Origin: Lachnoclostridium sp. UBA1308
GTDB lineage: Bacteria > Bacillota > Clostridia > Lachnospirales > Lachnospiraceae
NCBI GenBank assembly: GCA_002307215.1
Contig: DBTU01000052.1
Coordinates: 1-19,293, forward strand
DNA length: 19,293 nt
Reading direction: 5' to 3'
The position numbers and the translations under genes were made by a program. The stretch's first letter is position 1. Every line of letters begins with the position of its first letter. Of the stretch, positions 1 through 6,178 are shown piece after piece. The notes beneath the pieces are model-generated. The model had not been told where the DNA came from and did no database searches. It was given only the letters and a program-made list of their open reading frames with translations.

Positions 1-179
1 ACCTTAAGTTGACCACATTGGGTACTTAGGCCCTGTATTTTAGGACCTTATGTACCACTACGTACTTCATCCAAGCGGAAGCGTGTTGCGAATGAACGAT
101 CTTATGTATTACCATTCAAGAGCGAAATTGTGCAAATTGACGATAGACATAATAAAAGTGGGCTTATGATACCCCAATC
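1..179 (+). mobile_element. Family B palindromic element, copy B1 (left part cut by window edge)
   Basis: This is the right-hand part of the element seen complete at 13831-14095. The shared core runs from about 20 to 90: a hairpin with stem AGGCCCT/AGGACCT (one C-A mismatch), the conserved run CCTTATGTACC, and then GC-GGAA-GC, a GNRA-type tetraloop. An internal motif TGTGCAAATTGACGA lies at 129-143. The right end, TGATACCCCAATC near 167-179, corresponds to TGACACTCGAATC at the end of B2. The left end is outside the window, so target duplications cannot be checked. It lies downstream of rpsU and reads in the opposite direction. No protein is encoded; the plus-strand ORF in this area is incidental. 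Confidence 0.75.
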
Positions 180-215
180 ATACAGAGATATCCATGACAT
201 ATCCTTAAAACACAT

Positions 216-246
216 AAAAAACTTCCAGTGGTTTTCCACTGGAAGT
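216..246 (-). terminator. Rho-independent terminator of rpsU
   Basis: A perfect 11-bp stem (arms 221-231 and 236-246) with a four-base loop lies 9 bases past the rpsU stop codon. On the minus strand it is followed by five T residues (216-220). This is a textbook intrinsic terminator. Confidence 0.9.
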
Positions 247-255
247 CTCTTTCAA

Positions 256-429
256 TTAAAATTTACGTTTTCTAGCTGCCTCAGACTTTTTCTTACGTTT
301 TACGCTGGGCTTCTCATAATGCTCCCTTTTGCGGATCTCCTGTTGGATACCGGCTTTCGCACAGTTTCTTTTGAATCTGCGGAGAGCACTATCTAATGTT
401 TCATTATCTTTGACGATAACATTTGACAT
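256..429 (-). CDS. rpsU: 30S ribosomal protein S21
   Basis: Translating the minus strand from ATG at 427-429 gives a 57-residue protein that begins MSNVIVKDNETLDSALRRFK and ends in a lysine/arginine-rich tail (KRKKKSEAARKRKF). That is the sequence and length of bacterial S21, a small-subunit protein at the mRNA exit/platform region. A strong GGAGGGAGG Shine-Dalgarno lies about 11 bases upstream. The gene is a single unit: promoter at 508-535, leader hairpin at 451-477 touching the ribosome binding site, and an intrinsic terminator at 216-246. It is too short for a 60-residue ORF cutoff and is easily missed. Confidence 0.97.
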   Translation of the reverse strand: MSNVIVKDNETLDSALRRFKRNCAKAGIQQEIRKREHYEKPSVKRKKKSEAARKRKF

Positions 430-450
430 AGTTCACACCTAACCTCCCTC

Positions 451-477
451 CAGTTGTGTATTGTGCGTATACAACTG
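451..477 (-). promoter_or_regulatory. rpsU leader hairpin next to the ribosome binding site
   Basis: The two halves of this 27-base segment pair over 11 positions (CAGTTGT with ACAACTG, then four inner pairs including two wobbles) around a five-base loop. On the minus strand the stem ends directly against GGAGGGAGG, the rpsU Shine-Dalgarno. The position suits translational control of S21 or protection of the mRNA 5' region. Which, if either, is inference. Confidence 0.5.
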
Positions 478-507
478 TTTGGGTATTTTTTGAATAGCAC
501 TAAAAAG

Positions 508-535
508 ATTATAACATAAATTTCAATTTCGTCAA
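508..535 (-). promoter_or_regulatory. Sigma-A-type promoter of rpsU
   Basis: Minus-strand -35 TTGACG (530-535) and -10 TATAAT (508-513) are separated by 16 bases. The match to consensus is very close. It lies about 80 bases upstream of the rpsU start and gives a leader containing the hairpin at 451-477. Confidence 0.85.
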
Positions 536-567
536 CCTGTTTTTCATATTTCGTACCATTAGAAATG

Positions 568-784
568 ATAATGTGGTTGCAGTTCAGCCTTCGAAGAGAT
601 GTATCAGGACCGGGGAAAAATGATTTCGATATAGGAGTATTTGCATTCGTCGTTACTTTGGCTCTGTCCTTTAGAGCCTTATGTACCGCTACGTAATGCA
701 ACTTAGCGAAAGCGGCTCCTATATGGAAACATTTCTTTCCCGGTCTTGTCACTATCCTTGTAGGCTGAACTGTAACATAATGTG
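568..784 (+). mobile_element. Family A palindromic element, copy A1, with 8-bp target duplication
   Basis: The element proper is 576-776, about 201 bp. Its ends are inverted repeats (GTTGCAGTTCAGCCT and the complement of GTTACAGTTCAGCCT). It is flanked by perfect direct repeats ATAATGTG at 568-575 and 777-784, the mark of transposition. Outer arms pair as GACCGGG (608-614)/CCCGGTC (739-745) and ATATAGGAG (629-637)/CTCCTATAT (716-724). Inside is the core shared with family B: TTGCATT (641-647)/AATGCAA (695-701), a tip stem GGCTCT (660-665)/AGAGCC (673-678), and a GC-GAAA-GC mini-hairpin (706-713). It sits just downstream of lepB. No transposase gene is present, so it is MITE-like. A minus-strand ORF across it (393-752) is incidental. 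Confidence 0.85.
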
Positions 785-803
785 TGTCATTATGCCCCTC
801 AAT

Positions 804-1319
804 TTACCACAGCCACTTTAAATGCGGATATTTAAAAATAGCTTTTCCCTCAATATTTTTTAAAGGTACAAATTTATTTTCCCAATACCTTGCATCTAAG
901 GAAATATTACGATTATCACCCATCATGAAATAATTACCCTTAGGTATTTTGAAGGGACCGAAATCACCGGTCGGTTTCTCCTTTAGATAATTCTCCGTTA
1001 GTGGTTTTCCATTAATATACACTACTCCGTCAATTCCCTCAATCGTCTCACCCGGGAGACCAATGACTCTTTTGATATAGTCGGTTTCCGGTTCATCCGG
1101 TGCAGGGAAAACGACAATATCTCCTCTACCCGGTTTACTGAACAAATAAGCCGGACGCAGAACAAATACCTTCTCATTAATCATAAATGTATCTTCCATG
1201 GAACCTGTCGGTGAACTGATTTTATAGAGAACGAATTTATTGATAGCAAGTGCCAGTACGTAAGCAATAACAATTACCGCAACCCAGCTTAGTATTTCCT
1301 TAATGAGTTTCTTATTCAT
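804..1319 (-). CDS. lepB: Type I signal peptidase (S26 family)
   Basis: This 171-residue protein removes N-terminal signal peptides from secreted proteins at the outer face of the membrane. One membrane helix (about residues 8-30) is followed by the S26 boxes in order: SPTGSMEDT with nucleophile Ser40, the RGDIVVFPAP box, DYIKRVIGLPGE with general-base Lys83, and GDNRNISLDAR at 134-144. The length is usual for Gram-positive SipS/LepB proteins. An AGGAG site lies 9 bases before the ATG. It is the third gene of the unit that starts with the ECF sigma factor at 2615, 23 bases after the pseudo-peptidase fusion, and has no promoter of its own that I can see. It is therefore probably controlled by that sigma factor. 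Its catalytic residues are intact, unlike those of its neighbour. Confidence 0.95.
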   Translation of the reverse strand: MNKKLIKEILSWVAVIVIAYVLALAINKFVLYKISSPTGSMEDTFMINEKVFVLRPAYLFSKPGRGDIVVFPAPDEPETDYIKRVIGLPGETIEGIDGVVYINGKPLTENYLKEKPTGDFGPFKIPKGNYFMMGDNRNISLDARYWENKFVPLKNIEGKAIFKYPHLKWLW

Positions 1320-1342
1320 ATCTTTAATCTCCTATTCGTTAA

Positions 1343-2110
1343 CTACATTATTTTAGTATATTCTATTGTTTTAATAAATGATATGGATTTAAAGAAAACC
1401 TTACCTTTGATTTCCTTTTCGGTAATTATACCATGCGTTTTAGTTCTGCTATCCAACGCGACTGAAAGATTATCACCAAGGACAAAATATTCATCCTTTC
1501 CTAAAATAACCGGATAAGTAATATCGCCTGTGGGATCAATATCAGAGGCAATATTCTTAACTTTAACCTGTTTCCCGTTAATCTGCAATTGATTATCTAT
1601 AATCTCTATCTTATCTCCCGGCACTCCGACAACACGATTAATCAAGAGTTCTCCATAATGCTGATAAAGGATAACATCCCCTCTTTTCGGAGGGATTATC
1701 AAATATGCCATTCTATTTAGAATAACATTCTGTCCCGAGTGATAGGTCGGCTCCATACCATTACCATAGATAGTAGCTTGCTGAAACACCATCGTAAATA
1801 GTAGAAACATAGCTACAAATACTGCGACAATTTCTATAATTGTTTTATATTTACGTCTTCTCAGTCTGGAAGCTATACCCTTGATATGGGCAGCATCCTC
1901 TTCCTCCGAAGCAAGAAAGGTATTCTCATTCTTCTCCGTTTCTTCGGGTATCGGAGTGATTCTAAGTTGCTCCATTTCTGCGTTAAATTGCCTGCAATCC
2001 TGACATTCTTTAAGATGCTCTTCCACAAACTCTCTACTCTCATCCCTTAAAACATCATCGTTATATAAGGGCAACAGATCTTTCACGACCGAACAAATTT
2101 TATTTTCCAT
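1343..2110 (-). CDS. Anti-sigma zinc-finger domain fused to catalytically dead signal peptidase domain
   Basis: This 255-residue protein has three parts. Residues 1-50 form an anti-sigma zinc-finger domain (zf-HC2/ZAS) with the motif H32-x3-C36-x2-C39. Residues 90-110 form one membrane helix after a basic stretch (RLRRRKYK). Residues 112-255 form an extracytoplasmic S26 signal-peptidase fold, with boxes GMEPT, RGDVILY, NRVVGVPGD and GDNLSVALDSR. The catalytic serine position (SMEPT in active enzymes) is Gly118, and the general-base lysine (KRVIGLPG in active enzymes) is Asn158. I checked both codons (GGT, AAT) in the DNA. The domain should bind peptides but not cut. The gene overlaps the sigma gene by 11 bases with its own GGAGG site, so it is very probably the cognate anti-sigma factor. 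Sensing of secretion or signal-peptidase state is inferred. Confidence 0.9.
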   Translation of the reverse strand: MENKICSVVKDLLPLYNDDVLRDESREFVEEHLKECQDCRQFNAEMEQLRITPIPEETEKNENTFLASEEEDAAHIKGIASRLRRRKYKTIIEIVAVFVAMFLLFTMVFQQATIYGNGMEPTYHSGQNVILNRMAYLIIPPKRGDVILYQHYGELLINRVVGVPGDKIEIIDNQLQINGKQVKVKNIASDIDPTGDITYPVILGKDEYFVLGDNLSVALDSRTKTHGIITEKEIKGKVFFKSISFIKTIEYTKIM

Positions 2111-2615
2111 AATGTCGATCCTCCATTTCCTTCTTCAACATCTCTTTACCGCGATGGTAAATTACCTTCGCAGAATTTTCACTGATTTTCATTAGTTTAC
2201 CAATCTGTGCAAAATGCATCTCAAGATACAAACGGTAAATCAATACATCCTGATATTTCGACTTCAACTGATGAATACTTTGCATCAAAATATCAGTAAA
2301 TTCTCTGTCCAGTAAATATTCTTCCGGTGCTTTCCCCTTATCCGGAAGTTGAATTTCCATGAACTCCTCTGTATCCATGCTGACAAGAATCGGATTTTTC
2401 TTAAAATATTTAAAACAGGTATTCTTTGCAATCTGATAGATCCATGTCTTAATTCCGCATTCTCCACGGTATTTATGTAAAGATAAAAATGTCTGGTATA
2501 AAGTCTCCTGCGTCAGCTCCTCCGCAAGATCCTTTCGGTATCCGGTCAGTTTCAAAAGGAAGAGGTAGATTTCCTTATCATACTTCTTGTATATTTCCTG
2601 AAAATCTTCATTCAC
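2100..2615 (-). CDS. ECF-type RNA polymerase sigma factor
   Basis: An extracytoplasmic-function sigma-70 protein of about 171 residues. Region 2 is recognisable (DLAEELTQETLYQTFLSLHKYRG then TWIYQIAKNTCFKYFKK), and region 4 has a helix-turn-helix (QIGKLMKISENSAKVIYHRGKEML). The open frame extends to a GTG at 2624, but that codon abuts the AGGAGG site (2624-2629), leaving no spacing. The next in-frame GTG (2613-2615) has an ideal 8-base spacer and is the likely start. The gene overlaps its anti-sigma partner by 11 bases, which implies translational coupling. A TGTAACC element upstream (2653-2663) suggests autoregulation. The subgroup cannot be assigned from sequence alone. Confidence 0.93.
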   Translation of the reverse strand: MNEDFQEIYKKYDKEIYLFLLKLTGYRKDLAEELTQETLYQTFLSLHKYRGECGIKTWIYQIAKNTCFKYFKKNPILVSMDTEEFMEIQLPDKGKAPEEYLLDREFTDILMQSIHQLKSKYQDVLIYRLYLEMHFAQIGKLMKISENSAKVIYHRGKEMLKKEMEDRHYGK

Positions 2616-2634
2616 TTTCTGCACCTCCTGAATA

Positions 2635-2663
2635 TTAGTAACAAATCCAATGAAAAGGTTACA
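2635..2663 (-). promoter_or_regulatory. Candidate ECF autoregulatory promoter of the sigma/anti-sigma/lepB unit
   Basis: The minus strand carries TGTAACCTTTT at 2663-2653, resembling the AAC-containing -35 of ECF promoters. About 16 bases on is TACTAA (2640-2635) as a possible -10. GTAAC at the -35 and GTTAC near the -10 also form an inverted repeat. The weakness is that the predicted transcript start would fall at the edge of the Shine-Dalgarno, so the exact -10 is uncertain. Confidence 0.4.
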
Positions 2664-2684
2664 AAGTAATCAATATTTTTTTAT

Positions 2685-2717
2685 TATTTATGACCTATTT
2701 ATGACCTATTTATGACC
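2685..2717. repeat. Three perfect 11-bp direct repeats upstream of the sigma operon
   Basis: The 11-mer TATTTATGACC occurs three times head to tail with no mismatch (2685-2695, 2696-2706, 2707-2717). The spacing is close to one DNA helical turn. The array ends about 20 bp upstream of the candidate -35 of the sigma operon, where an activator could bind. No protein can be named. Confidence 0.7.
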
Positions 2718-2767
2718 TGTGCAAATTGACGATCGACATAAAAATAGGGTGATTTGACACCCTAACC
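2718..2767 (+). mobile_element. Isolated right end of a family B element
   Basis: TGTGCAAATTGACGA at 2718-2732 is identical to the internal motif near the right end of B1 (129-143) and B2 (14054-14068). Similarity continues through GACATAA to the end motif TGACACCCTAACC (2755-2767; TGACACTCGAATC in B2). The core and the left half are missing. It is therefore a truncated or solo end, in the same orientation as all other copies. Confidence 0.6.
2740..2763 (-). terminator. Rho-independent terminator after alaS and the small membrane protein gene
   Basis: The stem AGGGTG/CACCCT (2746-2751 and 2758-2763) with a 6-base loop is followed on the minus strand by A and TTTTT (2745-2740). It would end transcripts coming from alaS and the 74-residue gene before they reach the sigma operon. 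It lies inside the isolated family B end, so a mobile-element end appears to serve as terminator. Confidence 0.65.
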
Positions 2768-2782
2768 AATTTTCAAATTCAA

Positions 2783-2851
2783 GAAAGAGGTAAAACCAAT
2801 TGTCATTCGAAAGGAATTTCTCCCACGGACAACAAGCAATTTACCTCTTTC
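2783..2851. repeat. Long imperfect hairpin downstream of the small membrane protein gene
   Basis: Perfect 12-bp arms GAAAGAGGTAAA (2783-2794) and TTTACCTCTTTC (2840-2851) enclose a second pair, TTGTC (2800-2804)/GACAA (2828-2832), and a small inner GAAA-containing turn. No T-run follows on either strand. It could be an mRNA 3' stabiliser or another small palindromic element. It has no second copy in the window. Confidence 0.5.
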
Positions 2852-2870
2852 CATATAGCAGCTCGTATTG

Positions 2871-3095
2871 TTATTTTTTTTCAAGATAAAAACGTATTGC
2901 ATTATAAAACAATTGAATACTCCATAAGGTTAATGAGGAGATCGATAAAATCAAGCTTAATGTAACATTTCTTTTTGTTAAATAACATACAACAGGTACT
3001 AAAACTACTAGGATTCCTGCCCAAAGGGTTCTGATTAGCTTTCTTCTATAACTCAGTTCCCAATAATTAAATTTGAAGCCTTTATCAACCTTCAT
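2871..3095 (-). CDS. Small two-helix membrane protein, function unknown
   Basis: A 74-residue protein I do not recognise. It has a polar, basic N-terminus (residues 1-22, with RRKLIR), a hydrophobic helix around 24-41 (LWAGILVVLVPVVCYL), a short charged turn KRN, a second helix around 45-66, and a C-terminal KK. It would sit in the membrane as a hairpin. Its ATG follows an AGAGGTG site at good spacing, and it lies 66 bases after alaS with no terminator between, so it is probably transcribed with alaS. Terminator-like DNA follows at 2740-2763. The position suggests a lineage-specific accessory gene, but no link to alanylation is implied. Confidence 0.65.
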   Translation of the reverse strand: MKVDKGFKFNYWELSYRRKLIRTLWAGILVVLVPVVCYLTKRNVTLSLILSISSLTLWSIQLFYNAIRFYLEKK

Positions 3096-3161
3096 TCAAT
3101 ATAACACCTCTAATCCCATTCAATTTAGGAAAAAACTGAAAACCGCGTGACTTATTACTAA

Positions 3162-5804
3162 CTATTTGATCTGGTCTCCAAGAACATCCTTTGCCTTCTC
3201 AATTACTGCATCGATGCCTGCTGCATTCTTTCCGCCTGCCTGAGCCATGTTCGGTCTTCCGCCGCCACCGCCACCGACAAGTGTAGCAAGCTCCTTCACG
3301 AGATTTCCCGCATGGGCTCCCTGTTTCATGGCACCTTCTGTCACAACTACCAGAAGATTAACCTTATCCGGTGCTGTGGAGGAAGCAAGAACAACAACTC
3401 CCTCTCCGAGCTTATCCTTTAACTGGTCACCCAGGTTACGAAGCTCGTTCATATCAACCTCCGGTACCTTTACCGCAAGTAATTTAACACCCTTGATTAT
3501 AGCAACCTGGTTCATTACATCACCCAAGGAATTGTTAGCGAGCTTGCTCTTTAATTTCTCGTTTTCTGATTTTAGGGCTTTCATTTCTTCAAGGAAGCCT
3601 TCAATTCTTACGGTCAGCTGCATCGGTTCCGTCTTTGCTGCTTTTGCTGCTGAATGGAGCTCCTGTTCCAGCTCTTTGTAATAAGAGAGAACCCCATTAC
3701 CGGTCAGTGCTTCTATTCTTCTTACTCCGGCTGCAATACCTGCCTCGGATAATATTTTGAATACGGAAATGACACCTGTATTATTTACATGTGTTCCGCC
3801 ACAAAGTTCTTTGGAAAAATCGCCCATGGCTACAACACGTACATCATTTGCATACTTTTCACCGAATAATGCCATTGCGCCTTCTTTTTTTGCATCCTCA
3901 ATACTCATAACTCTAGTGTTTACAGGCAAATTATTCGCTATCTGCTCATTTACCATGGCTTCTACCTTCATAATCTCTTCCTGCGTTAAAGCAGAAAAAT
4001 GGGTAAAGTCAAAACGCAGACGGTCCTCGTTTACCATGGATCCCGCTTGCTCTACATGGGTTCCGAGAATACTGCGAAGTGCCTTCTGAAGTAAATGCGT
4101 TGCACTGTGGTTCTTGCAAATGGCAGCTCTTTGAGCAGCATTCACCTGAAGCTGAACCTTATCTTTTATCTTAAAGATGCCCTTGGTTACTGTTCCGACA
4201 TGACCTATCTTACCACCCTGTAACTTAATCGTGTCCTCAACCTCAAATTCAGCATCGGTCGTTACAATAAACCCTGTATCCCCGGCTTGTCCGCCCATTG
4301 TTGCATAAAGACAGGTTTCCTCAACTAAAATCGTACCCTTCTGGCCTGCGATCAGTTCGTCCGTCAATTCCGTTTCCGAGGTTAAAACAATAATGGTAGA
4401 CTCACAGGAAAGCTTATCATAGCCAATGAACTTGGAGGTAATACCGGCTTCAATCTGCTGATATACGGTTTCTTCGGCTCCCATGTAGTTGGTCGTGCCT
4501 CTTGCAGCTCTGGCGGTTACTCTTTGAACCTCCATCGCCTTCTTAAAGCCACTCTCGTCTACCTCAAAGCCTTTTTCTTCCAGGATTTCCTTTGTTAAAT
4601 CAACCGGAAAACCATAAGTATCATAGAGCTTAAAGGCATCCTCACCGGCAAGTACCTTAGAATTCTTATTTTCTAATTCCTTCTCCATGTCGGTCAAGAT
4701 ACTAAGACCCTGATCAATCGTTTTATTGAATTTTTCTTCTTCAATGGTAAGTAGCTTTAGGATATATTCCTTCTTATCCTCAAGCTCCGGATAACCGTCC
4801 TTGGATTCATTAATTACTACCTTGGAGAGTTCCGCTAAAAATCTTCCCTGAATGCCCAGAAGTCTTCCATGTCTTGCACCGCGGCGTAACAATCGTCTGA
4901 ATACATAACCTCTGCCTTCATTGGAGGGAATAATACCATCGGAAGCCATAAAGGTTACGGAACGGATATGATCGGTAATCAGACGGATGGAGATATCCTT
5001 CTTCGCATCTGTCTGGTATTCTACTTTGGCAAGCGAACATACCTTATCACGGGTTGCCTTGATTGTATCAATATCAAAGATTGAACTTACGTCCTGAACA
5101 ACGGTTGCAAGTCGCTCCAGACCCATACCGGTATCGATATTCTTATTCTCCAGCTCGGTATAGTTGCCTTTACCATCGCTGTTAAACTGAGTAAATACAT
5201 TATTCCAAACCTCGATATAACGATCACAATCGCAGCCTACGGTACATTCCGGCTTCCCACAGCCATACTTCTCGCCGCGGTCATAATAAATCTCAGAACA
5301 GGGTCCGCAGGGACCTGCGCCATGCTCCCAGAAATTGTCCGCCTTACCAAAACGGAAAATTTGGTCGGCAGGAATACCGATTTCTTTATTCCAGATTTCA
5401 AAGGCCTCATCATCCTCCTGATATACAGAAGGATATAAACGATTCTTATCCAGTCCAACCACTACCGTCAGGAACTCCCAGGACCAAGCGATTGCTTCCT
5501 GTTTAAAATAATCTCCGAAAGAGAAATTGCCAAGCATCTCAAAGAAAGTTCCATGTCTTGCCGTCTTACCAACATTTTCAATATCGCCGGTACGAATGCA
5601 TTTCTGGCAGGTGGTTACCCTGTTTCTCGGAGGAATCTCCTGACCTGTAAAATATGGCTTTAAAGGTGCCATGCCCGAATTAATCAGCAATAAGCTGTTG
5701 TCATTATGAGGTATCAGCGAAAAGCTTTTTAATGCCAAATGTCCCTTACTCTCAAAGAATTCAAGAAACATTTTTCTAAGTTCATTCACACCATATACTT
5801 GCAC
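3162..5804 (-). CDS. alaS: Alanyl-tRNA synthetase
   Basis: A full-length 880-residue class II synthetase that charges tRNA-Ala in the cytoplasm. The N-terminal catalytic domain contains SGMAPLKPYF (motif 1 region), GTFFEMLGNFSFGDYFK (motif 2 region) and GYVFRRLLRRGARHG. The central editing domain that hydrolyses mischarged Ser/Gly-tRNA-Ala has the zinc ligands HSATH (about residues 565-569) and CGGTH (about 668-672). The C-terminal C-Ala/DHHA1 domain ends with a glycine run, GGGGGGRPNMAQAGG. The start is GTG at 5802-5804, with AGGAGG and an 8-base spacer. I looked for a T-box leader upstream and found none. The 74-residue membrane protein gene follows at 66 bases. Confidence 0.98.
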   Translation of the reverse strand: MQVYGVNELRKMFLEFFESKGHLALKSFSLIPHNDNSLLLINSGMAPLKPYFTGQEIPPRNRVTTCQKCIRTGDIENVGKTARHGTFFEMLGNFSFGDYFKQEAIAWSWEFLTVVVGLDKNRLYPSVYQEDDEAFEIWNKEIGIPADQIFRFGKADNFWEHGAGPCGPCSEIYYDRGEKYGCGKPECTVGCDCDRYIEVWNNVFTQFNSDGKGNYTELENKNIDTGMGLERLATVVQDVSSIFDIDTIKATRDKVCSLAKVEYQTDAKKDISIRLITDHIRSVTFMASDGIIPSNEGRGYVFRRLLRRGARHGRLLGIQGRFLAELSKVVINESKDGYPELEDKKEYILKLLTIEEEKFNKTIDQGLSILTDMEKELENKNSKVLAGEDAFKLYDTYGFPVDLTKEILEEKGFEVDESGFKKAMEVQRVTARAARGTTNYMGAEETVYQQIEAGITSKFIGYDKLSCESTIIVLTSETELTDELIAGQKGTILVEETCLYATMGGQAGDTGFIVTTDAEFEVEDTIKLQGGKIGHVGTVTKGIFKIKDKVQLQVNAAQRAAICKNHSATHLLQKALRSILGTHVEQAGSMVNEDRLRFDFTHFSALTQEEIMKVEAMVNEQIANNLPVNTRVMSIEDAKKEGAMALFGEKYANDVRVVAMGDFSKELCGGTHVNNTGVISVFKILSEAGIAAGVRRIEALTGNGVLSYYKELEQELHSAAKAAKTEPMQLTVRIEGFLEEMKALKSENEKLKSKLANNSLGDVMNQVAIIKGVKLLAVKVPEVDMNELRNLGDQLKDKLGEGVVVLASSTAPDKVNLLVVVTEGAMKQGAHAGNLVKELATLVGGGGGGRPNMAQAGGKNAAGIDAVIEKAKDVLGDQIK

Positions 5805-5842
5805 GTTAGTAGCCTCCTATAATTAAGAAAAATAATTTTTTA

Positions 5843-5871
5843 TTTATATCAAATACATAAAAACCATTGAA
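5843..5871 (-). promoter_or_regulatory. Possible alaS promoter
   Basis: On the minus strand TATAAA (5848-5843) lies 17 bases after TTCAAT (5871-5866). The -10 is good and the -35 matches consensus at only three positions. It sits about 40 bases upstream of the alaS start in AT-rich DNA. Confidence 0.3.
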
Positions 5872-6178
5872 AAAAATCTATCCAGCACATATTTAATTCG
5901 AGTAGCCCTTTTGATTAGAGGTAGACCGGTACTTCGCGACCAAGAAAACTTCGAATTGCTTAATCAAATCAGCTTCCATAACCTTAGTGAAACCATTGGA
6001 TATCATATTTTTAATGATGGCACCTATTGAAGAGCTGGAGAAAACCATAAGAGGATTCCAGCGAATCAATCGAAGCCAGAATGAAAATATGAAATCCTAT
6101 GGTTTCAATCCACAGTCTAAACAGCTGATATGATGAAGCAATCTCAAATACTCCCCGCGAAGTTCCATCTAGCCATAT
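5872..6178 (+). pseudogene. Stretch between hisIE and alaS; possible decayed plus-strand coding remnant
   Basis: The gap holds no intact gene of normal length. On the plus strand one frame reads without a stop from about 5836 to 6028 (including LLIRGRPVLRDQENFELL and ending FNDGTY). A second frame, 6014-6133, starts ATG-ATG and encodes 39 residues (MMAPIEELEKTIRGFQRINR and on). A single frameshift around 6025 would join them into one protein of about 100 residues with plausible composition. I do not recognise the family, and the first frame has no good start. It may be the remains of a gene or may be chance. A minus-strand frame in the same DNA looks like a shadow. No terminator for the his operon is evident here. 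Confidence 0.25.

Noticed and set aside
130..396. Plus-strand ORF of 88 residues
   Set aside because: It is antisense to rpsU and its terminator and starts inside element B1; no similarity or ribosome binding site supports it.
393..752. Minus-strand ORF of 119 residues
   Set aside because: It runs through element A1 and the rpsU promoter and leader, has no family resemblance, and is explained by the element's lack of stops.
568..784. Group II intron or TnpB guide-RNA element
   Set aside because: No GUGYG start, domain V or ORF is seen, and the terminal inverted repeats with an 8-bp duplication fit a DNA MITE better.
1343..2110. Second active signal peptidase
   Set aside because: Both catalytic positions are substituted (Gly118, Asn158) and the codons are unambiguous.
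3247..4089. Plus-strand ORFs opposite alaS
   Set aside because: Proline/serine-rich antisense shadows of a well-conserved gene.
5805..6178. T-box riboswitch upstream of alaS
   Set aside because: No T-box sequence (AGGGTGGTACCGCG-like) or matching antiterminator is present on the minus strand.
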